Notes under the pieces: model-generated
What the model was told of the DNA's origin: nothing
The model's database searches: none
What the model saw: only the letters and a program-made list of their open reading frames with translations
Source: Actinoplanes flavus
GTDB lineage: Bacteria > Actinomycetota > Actinomycetes > Mycobacteriales > Micromonosporaceae
Direction: 5' to 3'
Assembly (NCBI RefSeq): GCF_017592555.1
Contig: NZ_JAGFNS010000007.1
Span: 1 to 64,000, forward strand
Length of the DNA stretch: 64,000 nt
Made by a program: the position numbers and the translations under genes
Part shown: positions 29,360 through 38,454 of the stretch, in pieces
How positions within the stretch are numbered: the first letter of the stretch is position 1
How the letters are laid out: every line of letters starts with the position of its first letter

Positions 29360-29845
29360 ATGCGTACCCCTGCTCTCGCCTCCGTGGCGCTCGCCGCGAT
29401 CCTGCTGGCCGGCTGCTCCGGCGGCGACCCCGCGCCCACGGCCGCCGGGCCGACCCCGGCCGTGGCCGGGTCGGCGGCCGCCACCACCGAGAAGCCCACC
29501 GACACCGCGCTCGCCGCGGACACCGAGGCCATCTGCGCCCAGGCGAGCCGGACCAGCACGAGTTTCGGCACCACCTTCGCCGAGGACCACCAGCTGCTGA
29601 CCAAGGCCGCCGCCGAGGGCGCCGAGGCGAAGGCCAAGGCTCAGGAGAAGATCACCCGGGACGTGCAGAACTTCTCCTTCGCCCTGCTCGACATGTCGAA
29701 GCTCGCCTCGGACGCGGAGCTCAAGAAGGCGCTCGCCGCCATGGGCGCGCAGATCGCCGCCCTGAAGGGTGACGTGGCCAAGATCGATGACAAGAAGCTG
29801 GCCGCCCTGCACGCCACGCTGGACAAGGCCTGCGGCCGAGGGTAG
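29360..29845 (+). CDS. Secreted lipoprotein, unknown function
   Basis: A 161-residue protein with a lipoprotein signal peptide. A short basic start leads into a hydrophobic stretch ending in the lipobox LLAGC, so C20 should be lipid-modified. An Ala/Pro/Thr-rich linker of about 30 residues follows, then an Ala/Lys/Glu-rich helical domain (residues ~55-160) with two cysteines (C57 and one near the end, in KACGRG) that could form a disulfide. It probably sits on the outer face of the membrane. No enzyme motif is visible. It stands alone between the rne terminator and the rplU promoter. Confidence 0.85.
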   Translation: MRTPALASVALAAILLAGCSGGDPAPTAAGPTPAVAGSAAATTEKPTDTALAADTEAICAQASRTSTSFGTTFAEDHQLLTKAAAEGAEAKAKAQEKITRDVQNFSFALLDMSKLASDAELKKALAAMGAQIAALKGDVAKIDDKKLAALHATLDKACGRG

Positions 29846-29853
29846 AGCCCGGT

Positions 29854-29883
29854 TTGGGCCTCGGCCCGGCTATGAAGTAGTCT
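29854..29883 (+). promoter_or_regulatory. Candidate promoter of rplU-rpmA
   Basis: TTGGGC (29854-29859) and TAGTCT (29878-29883), spaced 18 bp, fit a primary-sigma promoter and give an untranslated leader of about 110 bases before rplU. That leader includes a small hairpin (GCAGCC-CTAC-GGCTGC at 29959-29974). Ribosomal-protein leaders are often regulatory, but nothing here identifies a known leader class. Confidence 0.5.
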
Positions 29884-30001
29884 TGCCGACGGCGCCTTTT
29901 CGGCGCTAGTTCCGTGCGCGCCTCCAAGCGCTTGCCGGAGCCTCTCAGCAACATCCGCCAGCAGCCCTACGGCTGCGTAAGTCTCAGGGAGTCCGCGTCC
30001 C

Positions 30002-30316
30002 ATGTACGCGATCGTCAAGACCGGCGGCAAGCAGTACAAGGTTGCCGAGGGCGACGTGATCGAGGTCGAGAAGCTCGCGGGTCAGCCCGGCGACGCCCTG
30101 ACCCTCGCCGCGGTCCTCCTCGTCGACGGTGACAACCTGGTGACCGAAGCGGCCAAGCTTGCCAACGTTACGGTGTCCGGCGAGATCGCCGAGCACACCA
30201 AGGGTCCGAAGATCCGGATCCACAAGTTCAAGAACAAGACCGGATACCACAAGCGCCAGGGGCATCGTCAGCCGCTGACCCGCGTCAAGGTGACCGGCAT
30301 CAAGACCGGGAAGTAG
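30002..30316 (+). CDS. rplU: 50S ribosomal protein L21
   Basis: A 104-residue L21 with the family opening [18 protein letters not shown] and the closing signature [17 protein letters not shown]. It binds 23S rRNA in the large subunit. The full family length is present. Start ATG 30002. It is seven bases upstream of rpmA in the usual L21-L27 operon. Confidence 0.98.
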   Translation: MYAIVKTGGKQYKVAEGDVIEVEKLAGQPGDALTLAAVLLVDGDNLVTEAAKLANVTVSGEIAEHTKGPKIRIHKFKNKTGYHKRQGHRQPLTRVKVTGIKTGK

Positions 30317-30323
30317 GCGCGCC

Positions 30324-30581
30324 ATGGCTCACAAAAAGGGTGCATCCAGCTCGCGTAACGGCCGTGAGTCCGCCGCTCAGCGACTGGGTGTGAAGCGGTT
30401 CGGTGGCCAGCTGGTCAACGCCGGCGAGATCCTGATCCGCCAGCGGGGCACGAAGTTCCACCCGGGCGACCTGGTCGGCCGTGGCGGCGACGACACGCTG
30501 TTCGCGCTCGCCGCCGGCAACGTCCAGTTCGGCACCACGCGTGGTCGCAAGACCGTCAGCATCGTGCCGGTCGCGGAGTAG
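30324..30581 (+). CDS. rpmA: 50S ribosomal protein L27
   Basis: An 85-residue L27. The N-terminus [20 protein letters not shown] is the flexible arm that reaches the peptidyl-transferase centre, and it begins directly at the mature form without the cleaved extension found in Firmicutes. [16 protein letters not shown] is the conserved core. It follows rplU and is closed by a strong terminator. Confidence 0.98.
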   Translation: MAHKKGASSSRNGRESAAQRLGVKRFGGQLVNAGEILIRQRGTKFHPGDLVGRGGDDTLFALAAGNVQFGTTRGRKTVSIVPVAE

Positions 30582-30590
30582 TTTTTCTCT

Positions 30591-30635
30591 ACAGCGGGCC
30601 GTGGACCCTCGGGTCCGCGGCCCGCTGTCGTTTTT
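30591..30635 (+). terminator. Intrinsic terminator of rplU-rpmA
   Basis: The stem ACAGCGGGCCGTGGACCC / GGGTCCGCGGCCCGCTGT (one mismatch) with a small loop is followed by CGTTTTTC. It lies between rpmA and obgE, so obgE must rely on read-through or on its own promoter in the ~45 bp that remain. Confidence 0.9.
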
Positions 30636-30680
30636 CAACCCGGCGGCTGGTTCTCAGCCAGCAGTAGTAGGAGTCGCAAA

Positions 30681-32180
30681 GTGACCACGTTCGTCGACCG
30701 GGTAGTGCTGCACCTGCAGGCGGGTGACGGCGGGCACGGCTGTGTCTCCGTACACCGGGAGAAGTTCAAGCCGCTCGGTGGGCCGGACGGCGGCAACGGC
30801 GGGCACGGCGGCAGCATCACCCTGGTGGTGGACCCGCAGCAGCACACCCTGCTGGACTTCCACTTCCACCCGCACATCAAGGCCAACAACGGTGGCGGCG
30901 GCGCCGGGTCGAACCGGGACGGCGCGACCGGCAGGGACCTGATCCTCAAGGTGCCGGACGGCACGGTCGTGCAGACCGAGGACGGCGAGGTGCTGGCCGA
31001 CCTGATCGGGGCCGGCACCGAGTTCACCGTGGCCCGCGGGGGCCGGGGCGGCCGCGGCAACGCCTCGCTGGCCAACACCCGGCGCAAGGTGCCCGGTTTC
31101 GCCGAGTTGGGCGAGCCCGGCGACCGGCTGGACGTGGTCCTGGAGCTGAAGAGCGTCGCCGACGTCGGCCTGGTGGGTTTCCCGTCGGCTGGCAAGTCGT
31201 CGCTGATCTCGGTGATGTCCGCGGCCAAGCCGAAGATCGCCGACTACCCGTTCACCACCCTGGTGCCGAACCTGGGTGTGGTGCAGGCCGGTGACGAGAC
31301 CTACACCATCGCCGACGTGCCCGGCCTGATCCCGGGCGCGGCCACCGGCAAGGGCCTGGGCATGCAGTTCCTGCGGCACATCGAGCGGACCTCGGTGCTG
31401 GTGCACGTGCTGGACGCGGCGGCGCCGGAGATCGAGCGGGACCCGCTGGCCGACCTGGACGCGATCGAGGCCGAGCTGTCGGCGTACGGGGGGCTGGAGG
31501 ACCGGCCGCGTCTCGTGGTGCTCAACAAGGTCGACATCCCGGACGGCCGGGACCTCGCCGAGATGGTCCGGCCCGACCTGGAGGCCCGCGGCTACCGGGT
31601 CTTCGAGATCAGCGCGGTCACCCGTGAGGGCCTGCGCGAGTTCAGCTTCGCCCTGGCCAAGCTGGTCGCCGAGAACCGCGCGGCCAAGCCGGTCGAGGAG
31701 GCGACCCGGATCGTGATCCGCCCCCGGGCGGTCGACGACACCGGCTTCACCATCGAGCAGGACGAGGACGGCGTCTTCGTGATCCGCGGCGCCCAGGTGG
31801 AGCGCTGGATCAAGCAGACCAACTTCGACAACGACGAGGCCATCGGCTTCCTGGCCGACCGGCTGGAGCGGCTCGGCGTCGAGAGCGAGCTCGCCAAGAA
31901 GGGCGCCCAGGCCGGCGACCCGGTGCGCATCGGCACGCGTGAGTTCGACTGGCAGCCCAACGCCGGCGAGTACGTCTCCGGACCGCGCGGCACCGACTCC
32001 CGCTTGGAGGAACTCGACACCCGGCCGTCCGCGGCGCAGCGGCTCGCGGCCCGCAAGGCCCGCCGCGTCCGCAACGACGACGAGATTCAGCACATGGCCG
32101 CCGACGGGACGGTCAGCACGGTGGCGAACTCGCAGATGCCGGTGCTGGTCACCGACGAGGACGACGACATCGAGGGATAG
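30681..32180 (+). CDS. obgE: GTPase Obg (CgtA)
   Basis: A 499-residue ribosome-associated GTPase involved in 50S maturation and stress or developmental control. The glycine-rich Obg fold covers ~1-158 ([13 protein letters not shown]). The G domain has G1 GFPSAGKSS (166-174), G3 DVPGL and G4 NKVD. A C-terminal OCT domain (~340-430) precedes an acidic tail ending EDDDIEG. The start is GTG 30681 with AGGAG about eight bases upstream. This three-gene neighbourhood is highly conserved; here nadD and rsfS, normally a few genes away, are separated from it by pepN and a histidine kinase. Confidence 0.97.
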   Translation: MTTFVDRVVLHLQAGDGGHGCVSVHREKFKPLGGPDGGNGGHGGSITLVVDPQQHTLLDFHFHPHIKANNGGGGAGSNRDGATGRDLILKVPDGTVVQTEDGEVLADLIGAGTEFTVARGGRGGRGNASLANTRRKVPGFAELGEPGDRLDVVLELKSVADVGLVGFPSAGKSSLISVMSAAKPKIADYPFTTLVPNLGVVQAGDETYTIADVPGLIPGAATGKGLGMQFLRHIERTSVLVHVLDAAAPEIERDPLADLDAIEAELSAYGGLEDRPRLVVLNKVDIPDGRDLAEMVRPDLEARGYRVFEISAVTREGLREFSFALAKLVAENRAAKPVEEATRIVIRPRAVDDTGFTIEQDEDGVFVIRGAQVERWIKQTNFDNDEAIGFLADRLERLGVESELAKKGAQAGDPVRIGTREFDWQPNAGEYVSGPRGTDSRLEELDTRPSAAQRLAARKARRVRNDDEIQHMAADGTVSTVANSQMPVLVTDEDDDIEG

Positions 32181-32191
32181 TTCGGCGCGAA

Positions 32192-32222
32192 GATACGGCG
32201 AGGGCGCCGCCCTCGCCGTATC
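32192..32222 (+). terminator. Hairpin after obgE
   Basis: A perfect 14-bp stem (GATACGGCGAGGGC / GCCCTCGCCGTATC) with a 3-base loop lies 11 bases after the obgE stop and 19 bases before pepN. It has no U-tract but is strong enough to act as a GC-rich terminator. Confidence 0.65.
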
Positions 32223-32240
32223 GACGGACCGCGGCGGGGC

Positions 32241-34748
32241 ATGATGGTCGTCATGCCGACCCTGACCCGTGCCGAGGCCACCGACCGAGCGGCCGTCGTG
32301 GACGTCGAGGACTATCACGTCGACCTGGATCTCACCGGGGAGGGTGACACCTTCCGATCCCGTACGGTGGTCCGGTTCCGGGCCCGGCCGGGCGCCGCCA
32401 CGTTCCTGGAGTTCGAGCCGGTCGAGGTCGCGTCGATGACGCTGAACGGCGCGCCGGTGCCGGCCGGGGCGTCCACCGGCGTCCGGCTGGAGCTGACCGG
32501 CCTGGCCGAGGAGAACGAGCTGGTCGTCGACGCCCTGATGCGGTATTCGAACGACGGCGAGGGCCTGCACCGGTACACCGACCCGGCCGACGGTCGCACC
32601 TACCTCTACCAGCACCTGTTCATCAACAACGCGGGCCGGGTGCTGCCCAGCTTCGACCAGCCCGACCTCAAGGCGTCGTTCCGGGTGAGCGTGACCGCCC
32701 CGGCCGACTGGGTGGTGGCCACCAACGGCATGCTGGTCTCCCGGGAGGGCGGGCGCTGGGAGTTCGCGCCCACCAAGCGGATCTCCACCTACCTGGCCAG
32801 CCTGGTCGCCGGGCCGTACCACGTGGTGACCAGCGAGCACGACGGCATCCCGCTGGCGCTCTACGCCCGCGCCGCCCTGGCCCAGCACCTGGAGGCCCAG
32901 GCGCCGGAGATCTTCCAGCTGACCCGGCAGGGCCTGGACCGGTTCCACGAGATGTTCGACATCCGCTACCCGTTCGGGCACTACCAGCAGGCGTTCGCGC
33001 CCGAGTTCAACTTCGGCGCCATGGAGTACCCGGGCCTGGTCGTCTTCCGGGACGAGATGATCCCGCGCTCCAAGGTCACCGACAGCGAGCGGGAGCGCCG
33101 GGCCAACATCATCGCCCATGAGATGGCCCACATGTGGTTCGGCGACCTGGTCACCATGGCCTGGTGGGACGACCTGTGGCTGAACGAGTCGTTCGCCGAG
33201 TACCTGGGCAGCCGGGTGACCGCCGAGGCGACCCGGTTCTCCGACGCGTGGACCACCTTCGCGATGCAGCGCAAGGCCTGGGGACTGCGGGCCGACCAGC
33301 GGCCCTCCACCCATCCGGTCGCCCCGTCCGAGGTCTCCGACACCGACGAGGCATTGCTCAACTTCGACGGCATCTCGTACGCGAAGGGCGCCGCCGTCCT
33401 CAAGCAGCTGGTCGCCTGGCTCGGTGACGAGGCCTTCCTGACCGGGCTGAACGCGCATTTCGAGGCGCACGCGTACGGCAACGCCACCCTGGCCGACCTG
33501 CTCGGCGCGCTGTCCAAGGCGTCCGGCCGGGACCTGTCCGGCTGGGCCGAGGTGTGGCTGCGCCGGGCCCAGGTCAACACGCTGCGAGCCGAGGTGACCC
33601 GGGACGGCGCGAACTACGCCGAGGTGGCCGTGGCGCAGACCGCCCCCGAGGGCTACCCGACCCTGCGCCCGCACCGGATCGGCGTCGGCCTGTACGACCG
33701 GGTGCCCGGCGGAGGCGTGGTCCGCCGCAAGCGCCTCGAGGTCGAGCTGGAGGCGTCCGGGCGTACCGTGCTGACCGCTCTCACCGGGGAGCCGGCGGCG
33801 GACCTGCTGCTGCTGGACGACGGCGATCTGACGTACGCGAAGATCCGTTTTGATCCGGAGTCGGCCGCCGCCGTGCCGCAGCTCCTGCCGCTGCTGGACG
33901 ACTCGCTGGCCCGCGCCGTGATCTGGGCCGCCATGCTGGACGCCGTGGTGGACGGCGAGCGCCCGGTCGCCGAGCTGGTCACCCTGGTCCTGGCCGCGCT
34001 GCCGATGGAGACCGAGGTGGCCGTCGTCGAGGACGTGCTGCGCGCCACCCGGGGCCTGGTCGACCGGTACGCCACCCCGGAGACCCGCCCGGCCGCCCTG
34101 GAACTCGTCGCCCAGGCCGCCGACCGGCTGCTCGCCGCCTCGATGGGCGGCAGCTCCCGGCAGCTCGCCGCGGTCCGTGGCCTGATCGGCGCCACCGTCG
34201 ACACCGCGCGGCTGCACGGCTGGCTGGCCGGCGACGGCGTGCCGGACGGCCTGACCGTCGACGCCGACCTGCGCTGGCTGATCATCTACCGGCTCTCGGT
34301 CCTCGGCGCGGCCGGCCTGGACATCATCGAGGCGGAGCGTGAGCAGGATCGCAGCGCGTCCGGTGAGCAGTGGGCCGCCCGGTGCCGGGCCGCCCGGCCG
34401 GACGCCGCGGCCAAGGAGGCCGCCTGGGCGGCGGTCATCGGCGACGGTTCGCTCTCCAACCGGCTCGCCGAGCTCACCGCGGCCGGCTTCTGGCAGCCCG
34501 AGCAGCTGGACCTGCTGGAGCCGTACGTCGAGCGGTACTTCGCCGACATGCCGGAGATGATGCGGATGCGCAGCGGGATGAGCGCCGAGCACATCGCCCT
34601 GATGGCCTACCCGACGGTCGCCGTGTCGGCGCGTACCCGGGAGTTCGCCGCCGGCCTGCTCGGCGCCGACGGCCTGAACCCGATCCTGCGCCGCGTGGTG
34701 CAGGACTCCGACGACGACATGCGGCGGGCGCTGGCCGCCCGCGGCTGA
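32241..34748 (+). CDS. pepN: M1 family aminopeptidase, PepN (Streptomyces lividans type), with GAMEY in place of GAMEN
   Basis: An 835-residue zinc aminopeptidase that releases N-terminal residues from peptides. The zinc site HEMAH is at 293-297 with the third ligand in the following NESFAEY. A C-terminal ERAP1-like helical domain (~520-835) matches the S. lividans PepN type. The substrate-anchoring motif, GAMEN in that family, reads GAMEY (259-263), followed by PGLV. Some other M1 branches naturally have MEYPG, so this may alter specificity rather than abolish activity. ATG 32241 is annotated; ATG 32253 (MPTLTRAEA) is equally possible and fits homologues well. Confidence 0.93.
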   Translation: MMVVMPTLTRAEATDRAAVVDVEDYHVDLDLTGEGDTFRSRTVVRFRARPGAATFLEFEPVEVASMTLNGAPVPAGASTGVRLELTGLAEENELVVDALMRYSNDGEGLHRYTDPADGRTYLYQHLFINNAGRVLPSFDQPDLKASFRVSVTAPADWVVATNGMLVSREGGRWEFAPTKRISTYLASLVAGPYHVVTSEHDGIPLALYARAALAQHLEAQAPEIFQLTRQGLDRFHEMFDIRYPFGHYQQAFAPEFNFGAMEYPGLVVFRDEMIPRSKVTDSERERRANIIAHEMAHMWFGDLVTMAWWDDLWLNESFAEYLGSRVTAEATRFSDAWTTFAMQRKAWGLRADQRPSTHPVAPSEVSDTDEALLNFDGISYAKGAAVLKQLVAWLGDEAFLTGLNAHFEAHAYGNATLADLLGALSKASGRDLSGWAEVWLRRAQVNTLRAEVTRDGANYAEVAVAQTAPEGYPTLRPHRIGVGLYDRVPGGGVVRRKRLEVELEASGRTVLTALTGEPAADLLLLDDGDLTYAKIRFDPESAAAVPQLLPLLDDSLARAVIWAAMLDAVVDGERPVAELVTLVLAALPMETEVAVVEDVLRATRGLVDRYATPETRPAALELVAQAADRLLAASMGGSSRQLAAVRGLIGATVDTARLHGWLAGDGVPDGLTVDADLRWLIIYRLSVLGAAGLDIIEAEREQDRSASGEQWAARCRAARPDAAAKEAAWAAVIGDGSLSNRLAELTAAGFWQPEQLDLLEPYVERYFADMPEMMRMRSGMSAEHIALMAYPTVAVSARTREFAAGLLGADGLNPILRRVVQDSDDDMRRALAARG

Positions 34749-34765
34749 CCGGATTCGGTCGACTC

Positions 34766-34811
34766 CACCCCCGCGGCCTCGGGGCTTTCGTAGCCTGAGG
34801 CTGCGGGGGTG
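34766..34811 (+). promoter_or_regulatory. Long hairpin between pepN and the histidine kinase gene
   Basis: A 15-bp stem with one G-U wobble (CACCCCCGCGGCCTC / GAGGCTGCGGGGGTG) and a 16-base loop ends five bases before the GTG start of the downstream kinase gene and covers the purine-rich stretch there. It could terminate pepN transcription or mask the kinase ribosome-binding region. No U-tract is present. Confidence 0.55.
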
Positions 34812-34816
34812 AAGGC

Positions 34817-36318
34817 GTGGAGTGGTCCGAGGAGCTGTCCGGCGGTCTGCTGCGGGCCGCGCCGGACGCGATCCTGGTCGTCGACGAGGGCCGCATCGTG
34901 CTCGCCAACGACCGGGCCGGGCAGATGTACGGCTGGCCCGTCGAGGAACTCGTCGGCCAAACCATCGAGGTGCTGCTCACCGACCATTCCCGGGCGCTTC
35001 TCCCGGAACGGCAGCGCTTCATCGAGCACGGCCTGCCCGGCTCGACCGGCCGGGTCGTCACCACCGCCCGGCGGCGCGACGGCGGGGAGTTCCCGATCGA
35101 GGTCTCCACCGCACTCGTCGACACGGCCCAGGGCCGTGTCGCCGTCTCCGTGGTGCGCGACATCACCGAGCGGATCCGTGCCGAGGAGGAGAAGGACCGG
35201 CTCCGGGCCGAGGCGCACGCGCACCGCAGCCAGCGGCTGGAGAGCCTGGGCCAGCTGGCCGGCGGGATCGCCCACGACTTCAACAACATGCTCGGGGTGA
35301 TCCTCAACTACGCCGGTTTCGTGATCGAGGAGGCCGAGTCGGCCGAACCGGACGTCGCGATGATCGCCTCCGACGCCATGCAGGTGGTCCGGGCCGGCCG
35401 ACGCGGCACCGAGCTCACCCATCAGCTTCTCGCCTTCGCCCGGCGGGAGGTGGTCCGACCGCGGCCGGTCGACCTCAACGCGCTGATCACACGGGTCCGG
35501 GAGCCGCTGCGGCGGACCCTCGGCGAGCACGTCAAGCTGATCTTCCGGCCCGGCCCGGCCCTCCCGATGACCACCTGCGATCCCGGCCAGATCGAACAGA
35601 TGCTGGTCAACCTGGCCCTCAACGCCCGGGACGCGATGCCTTCCGGCGGCGACCTGGTGATCGACACCGCGGCGCTCGGCGACAAGGTCCGGCTGCGGGT
35701 CTGCGACTCCGGCCGGGGCATGCCCGCCGACGTGGCGGAACGGGCCTCGAGCCGTTCTTCACCACCAAGGGCAGCGCCGAGGGCTCCGGGCTGGGCCTGG
35801 CCACCGTCTACGGCATCGTCACCCAGGCCGGCGGCGAGGTGACCCTGAACAGCGCGGTGGGAGTCGGCACCACGATCACCGTGCTGCTGCCGGCCGGGGC
35901 CACGCCGGACGCCGACGGGGGCGCCGAACGGCCGGCCGCGACCGGCGGGCGCGGGGAGACCCTGCTCGTCGTCGAGGACGAGGACGCGCTGCGCGACGTG
36001 GCCGGGCGGATCCTCACCGGCGCCGGCTACCGGGTGCTCGCGGCCGAGGGCGGCGCCCAGGCCCTGGAGCTGGCGGCCGGCCATGACGGCCGGATCGACC
36101 TGCTGGTCAGCGACGTGGTGATGCCCGGGATGCTGGGCAAGGAGCTGGCCGAGCGGCTGATCGTCGCCCGGCCGGGGACGCGGGTCCTCTACATGTCCGG
36201 CTACGCGCAGCCGGTGCTGGCCTCACAGGGCACCCTCGACCCCGGGGTGGCGCTGCTGGAGAAACCGTTCACGGCCGCCGACCTGCTCGTGGCCGTACGC
36301 CGTCGTCTCGATGGTTGA
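34817..36318 (+). pseudogene. Hybrid sensor histidine kinase (PAS-HisKA-HATPase-REC), frameshifted
   Basis: The reading frame from GTG 34817 encodes a PAS domain (~5-115), an H-box with H153 in GGIAHDFNNML, and an N-box (NLALNARDAMPSGG). At codon ~310 it leaves the conserved path. The continuation EPFFTTKGSAEGSGLGLATVYG and a complete receiver domain ([14 protein letters not shown]) are in another frame to 36318. The sequence reads CGGGCCTCGAGCCG at 35742-35755, whereas restoring the expected FEPFF motif needs one extra T near 35747. As written, the protein stops at 35842 without the ATP-binding G2 box or the receiver. Either a real inactivating deletion or a sequence error. All other parts look intact, so the event is recent. 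Confidence 0.85.
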
Positions 36319-36341
36319 TCTTTCCGGGTTATTCTTCTGCG

Positions 36342-36947
36342 ATGTCCGGAAGACGTGTCGGCATCATGGGTGGCACCTTCGACCCGATCCATCACGGTCA
36401 CCTGGTCGCCGCGAGTGAGGTGCAGGCCCGCTTCGATCTGGACGAGGTGATGTTCGTCCCCACCGGCCAGCCGTACGAGAAGGGCCGTGTCTCACCCGCC
36501 GAGGACCGCTACCTCATGACGGTCGTCGCCACCGCCTCCAACCCCCGCTTCCACGTGAGCCGCGCCGACATCGACCGGGACGGCCCCACCTACACCGTCG
36601 ACACCCTGCGGGACATGCGCGCCGTCTACGGCCAGTCGGCCGAGCTGTACTTCATCACCGGGGCCGACGCGCTGGGCCGGATCATGTCGTGGAAGGACGC
36701 GCTCACCATGCTGGAGCTGGCGCACTTCATCGGCGTCACCCGGCCGGGTTTCGAGCTCTCCGGGGCCCACCTGCCGGCCGACAGCGTGACCCTGGTCGAG
36801 GTGCCGGCGATGGCCATCTCGTCCAGCGACTGCCGTAACCGGGTGGCGTCCGGCCTACCGGTCTGGTACCTGGTACCGGACGGTGTTGTGCAGTACATCA
36901 ACAAGCGGGGCCTGTATCGGGACTCGGGTATTGCCAAGCCGGTGTGA
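36342..36947 (+). CDS. nadD: Nicotinate-nucleotide adenylyltransferase
   Basis: A 201-residue enzyme that adenylates nicotinate mononucleotide to deamido-NAD in NAD synthesis. The nucleotidyltransferase motif [12 protein letters not shown] is at residues ~8-19, and the C-terminal [11 protein letters not shown] signature is present. ATG 36342 is preferred to the upstream in-frame TTG because it places the first strand at the family position; no clear ribosome-binding site is visible. It starts 23 bases after the kinase remnant and is followed by rsfS and gpgP, the same order as mycobacterial Rv2421c-Rv2420c-Rv2419c. Confidence 0.95.
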   Translation: MSGRRVGIMGGTFDPIHHGHLVAASEVQARFDLDEVMFVPTGQPYEKGRVSPAEDRYLMTVVATASNPRFHVSRADIDRDGPTYTVDTLRDMRAVYGQSAELYFITGADALGRIMSWKDALTMLELAHFIGVTRPGFELSGAHLPADSVTLVEVPAMAISSSDCRNRVASGLPVWYLVPDGVVQYINKRGLYRDSGIAKPV

Positions 36948-36987
36948 GACGCTTGAAGTCCGAAAACCCGACCGAGGGGACTCTTCT

Positions 36988-37389
36988 TTGCCCGTCACCG
37001 AACGTGCTCTTGAACTCGCCCTGACGGCCGCTCAGGCCGCCGCGGACAAGAAGGCACACGACATCTCCGTCATCGACGTCGCCGACCAGATCTACATCAC
37101 CGACGCCTTCGTCATCGCCTCGGCGTCCAACGAGCGTCAGGTGATCGCGGTCGTCGACGCCATCGAGGAAGCTCTCGTCAACCTGCCGGAGAAGGCCAAG
37201 CCGGTGCGGCGCGAGGGCCAAAACCAGGGCCGGTGGGTGCTGCTGGACTACGTCGACATCGTGGTGCACGTGCAGCACAGCGAGGAGCGCGAGTTCTACG
37301 CCCTCGACCGGCTGTGGAAGGACTGCCCGATCATCCCGTTCGTCGACCGTGACATGGTCGACGCCACGGCCGGCACCGAGGCGCCGTGA
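36988..37389 (+). CDS. rsfS: Ribosome silencing factor RsfS (Iojap)
   Basis: A 133-residue protein that binds L14 and blocks subunit joining during nutrient limitation. Conserved segments include VADQIYITDAFVIASASNERQ, GRWVLLDYVDIVVHV and EEREFYALDRLWKD. The start is TTG 36988, with GAGGGGA seven bases upstream; the longer open frame upstream overlaps nadD and lacks support. Its stop overlaps the next gene (GTGA). Confidence 0.95.
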   Translation: MPVTERALELALTAAQAAADKKAHDISVIDVADQIYITDAFVIASASNERQVIAVVDAIEEALVNLPEKAKPVRREGQNQGRWVLLDYVDIVVHVQHSEEREFYALDRLWKDCPIIPFVDRDMVDATAGTEAP

Positions 37390-38018
37390 CGAGGCTCATC
37401 GTCTGGCGGCACGGCAACACCGACTGGAACGCGGGCGCCCGCGTGCAGGGGCAGACCGACGTGCCGCTCAACGACCTCGGCCGGCGGCAGGCCGTCGACG
37501 CCGCCGAGCTGCTCGTCCGGACGCGCCCGGCCGCGATCGTCGCCAGCGACCTCAGCCGGGCCGCCGACACCGCGGCCGCGCTCGCCGCACTGACCGGTCT
37601 CACCATCAGCACCGACGAGCGGCTCCGCGAGCGGCACTTCGGCGAGTGGCAGGGCCTCACCATGGCCGAGGTGGCCGCCGGGCGGCCCGAGGAGCACGCC
37701 CGCTGGACCGCCGGCGAGGACGTCATCGGCGGTGGTGTGGAGACCCTCGAGGACCTCGGCAAGCGGGTCTCCGACGCGCTCCAGGACGCGGCCCGGCTGG
37801 CCCCGCCCGGTGGCACGGTGGTGGTCGCCACCCACGGCGCGGCGGCCCGGCAGGGCGTCGGCCACCTGCTCGGCTGGGGGCGCGGGCAGCTGCGCACCCT
37901 TCGGGCCCTGCAGAACTGTCACTGGGTGGAGCTGACCCACGACAGCGCGCGGGGATGGCAGATGGCGGCGTACAACGTGGGCGTCCTCGCCGAGCGGCCG
38001 GTCCCGCCGCCGGTCTGA
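37386..38018 (+). CDS. gpgP: Histidine phosphatase, probable glucosyl-3-phosphoglycerate phosphatase
   Basis: A 210-residue phosphoglycerate-mutase-like phosphatase. The catalytic histidine is in WRHGNTDWN near the N-terminus, and the second is in VVATHGAAAR. In mycobacteria the gene after rsfS (Rv2419c) encodes GpgP, which dephosphorylates glucosyl-3-phosphoglycerate on the way to methylglucose lipopolysaccharide. The same position and the GTGA overlap with rsfS suggest orthology, though many broad phosphatases share the fold. GTG start. Confidence 0.85.
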   Translation: MTRLIVWRHGNTDWNAGARVQGQTDVPLNDLGRRQAVDAAELLVRTRPAAIVASDLSRAADTAAALAALTGLTISTDERLRERHFGEWQGLTMAEVAAGRPEEHARWTAGEDVIGGGVETLEDLGKRVSDALQDAARLAPPGGTVVVATHGAAARQGVGHLLGWGRGQLRTLRALQNCHWVELTHDSARGWQMAAYNVGVLAERPVPPPV

Positions 38019-38053
38019 GGGAACCGGCCGATGTCCGGTAACGTCTCACCACC

Positions 38054-38425
38054 ATGCTGATCCGTAAAACCGTCGTCCCCGTCGCGCTGCTCCTGGCGCT
38101 CTCCGCCGGTTGCGCGAACAACAACGCCCCCATCGACGCCGGCGGCGCCCCCGAGCCCGCGCCGGTCACCTCCAGCGCCGCCGCGCCCTCGGCACCCGCC
38201 GGCTCGACCACCCTCACCGGGACCGTGACCGCCGGCGTCGAGCCGAACTGCCTGCTCCTCAAGGACGGCGCCGGCGACCACCTGCTCGTCTTCGACGACC
38301 AGAAACTGCAGGCCACGGTGCAGGTCGGCGCCGAGGTCACGGTGGTCGGCAAGGCCGATCCAGGGATGATGACCACCTGCATGCAGGGTGAGCCGTTCCT
38401 GGTCTCCTCGGTGGCCGGCAGCTGA
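38054..38425 (+). CDS. Small lipoprotein with OB-like domain, unknown function
   Basis: A 123-residue protein with a lipoprotein signal sequence ending in LSAGC, so the cysteine at position ~20 should be lipidated after cleavage. A Pro/Ala/Ser linker leads to a compact beta-rich domain (residues ~52-123, TTLTGTVTAGVEPNCLLLKDG...). The domain resembles small OB-like folds with the pattern G-x-V-x-x-G-x-E-x-x-C and has two cysteines. Presumably attached to the outer membrane face. No functional motif is recognised. Confidence 0.82.
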   Translation: MLIRKTVVPVALLLALSAGCANNNAPIDAGGAPEPAPVTSSAAAPSAPAGSTTLTGTVTAGVEPNCLLLKDGAGDHLLVFDDQKLQATVQVGAEVTVVGKADPGMMTTCMQGEPFLVSSVAGS

Positions 38426-38454
38426 CGTCCCCCTGAATCAAGTACCTTGCCTGC

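Noticed and set aside
30654..34592. 1312-residue minus-strand open frame across obgE and pepN
   Set aside because: It spans two genuine genes and an intergenic terminator and has no family similarity that I can see; compositional artefact.
35730..35770. Programmed ribosomal frameshift in the histidine kinase gene
   Set aside because: No slippery heptamer, no downstream pseudoknot and no family precedent; a deletion or sequence error is simpler.
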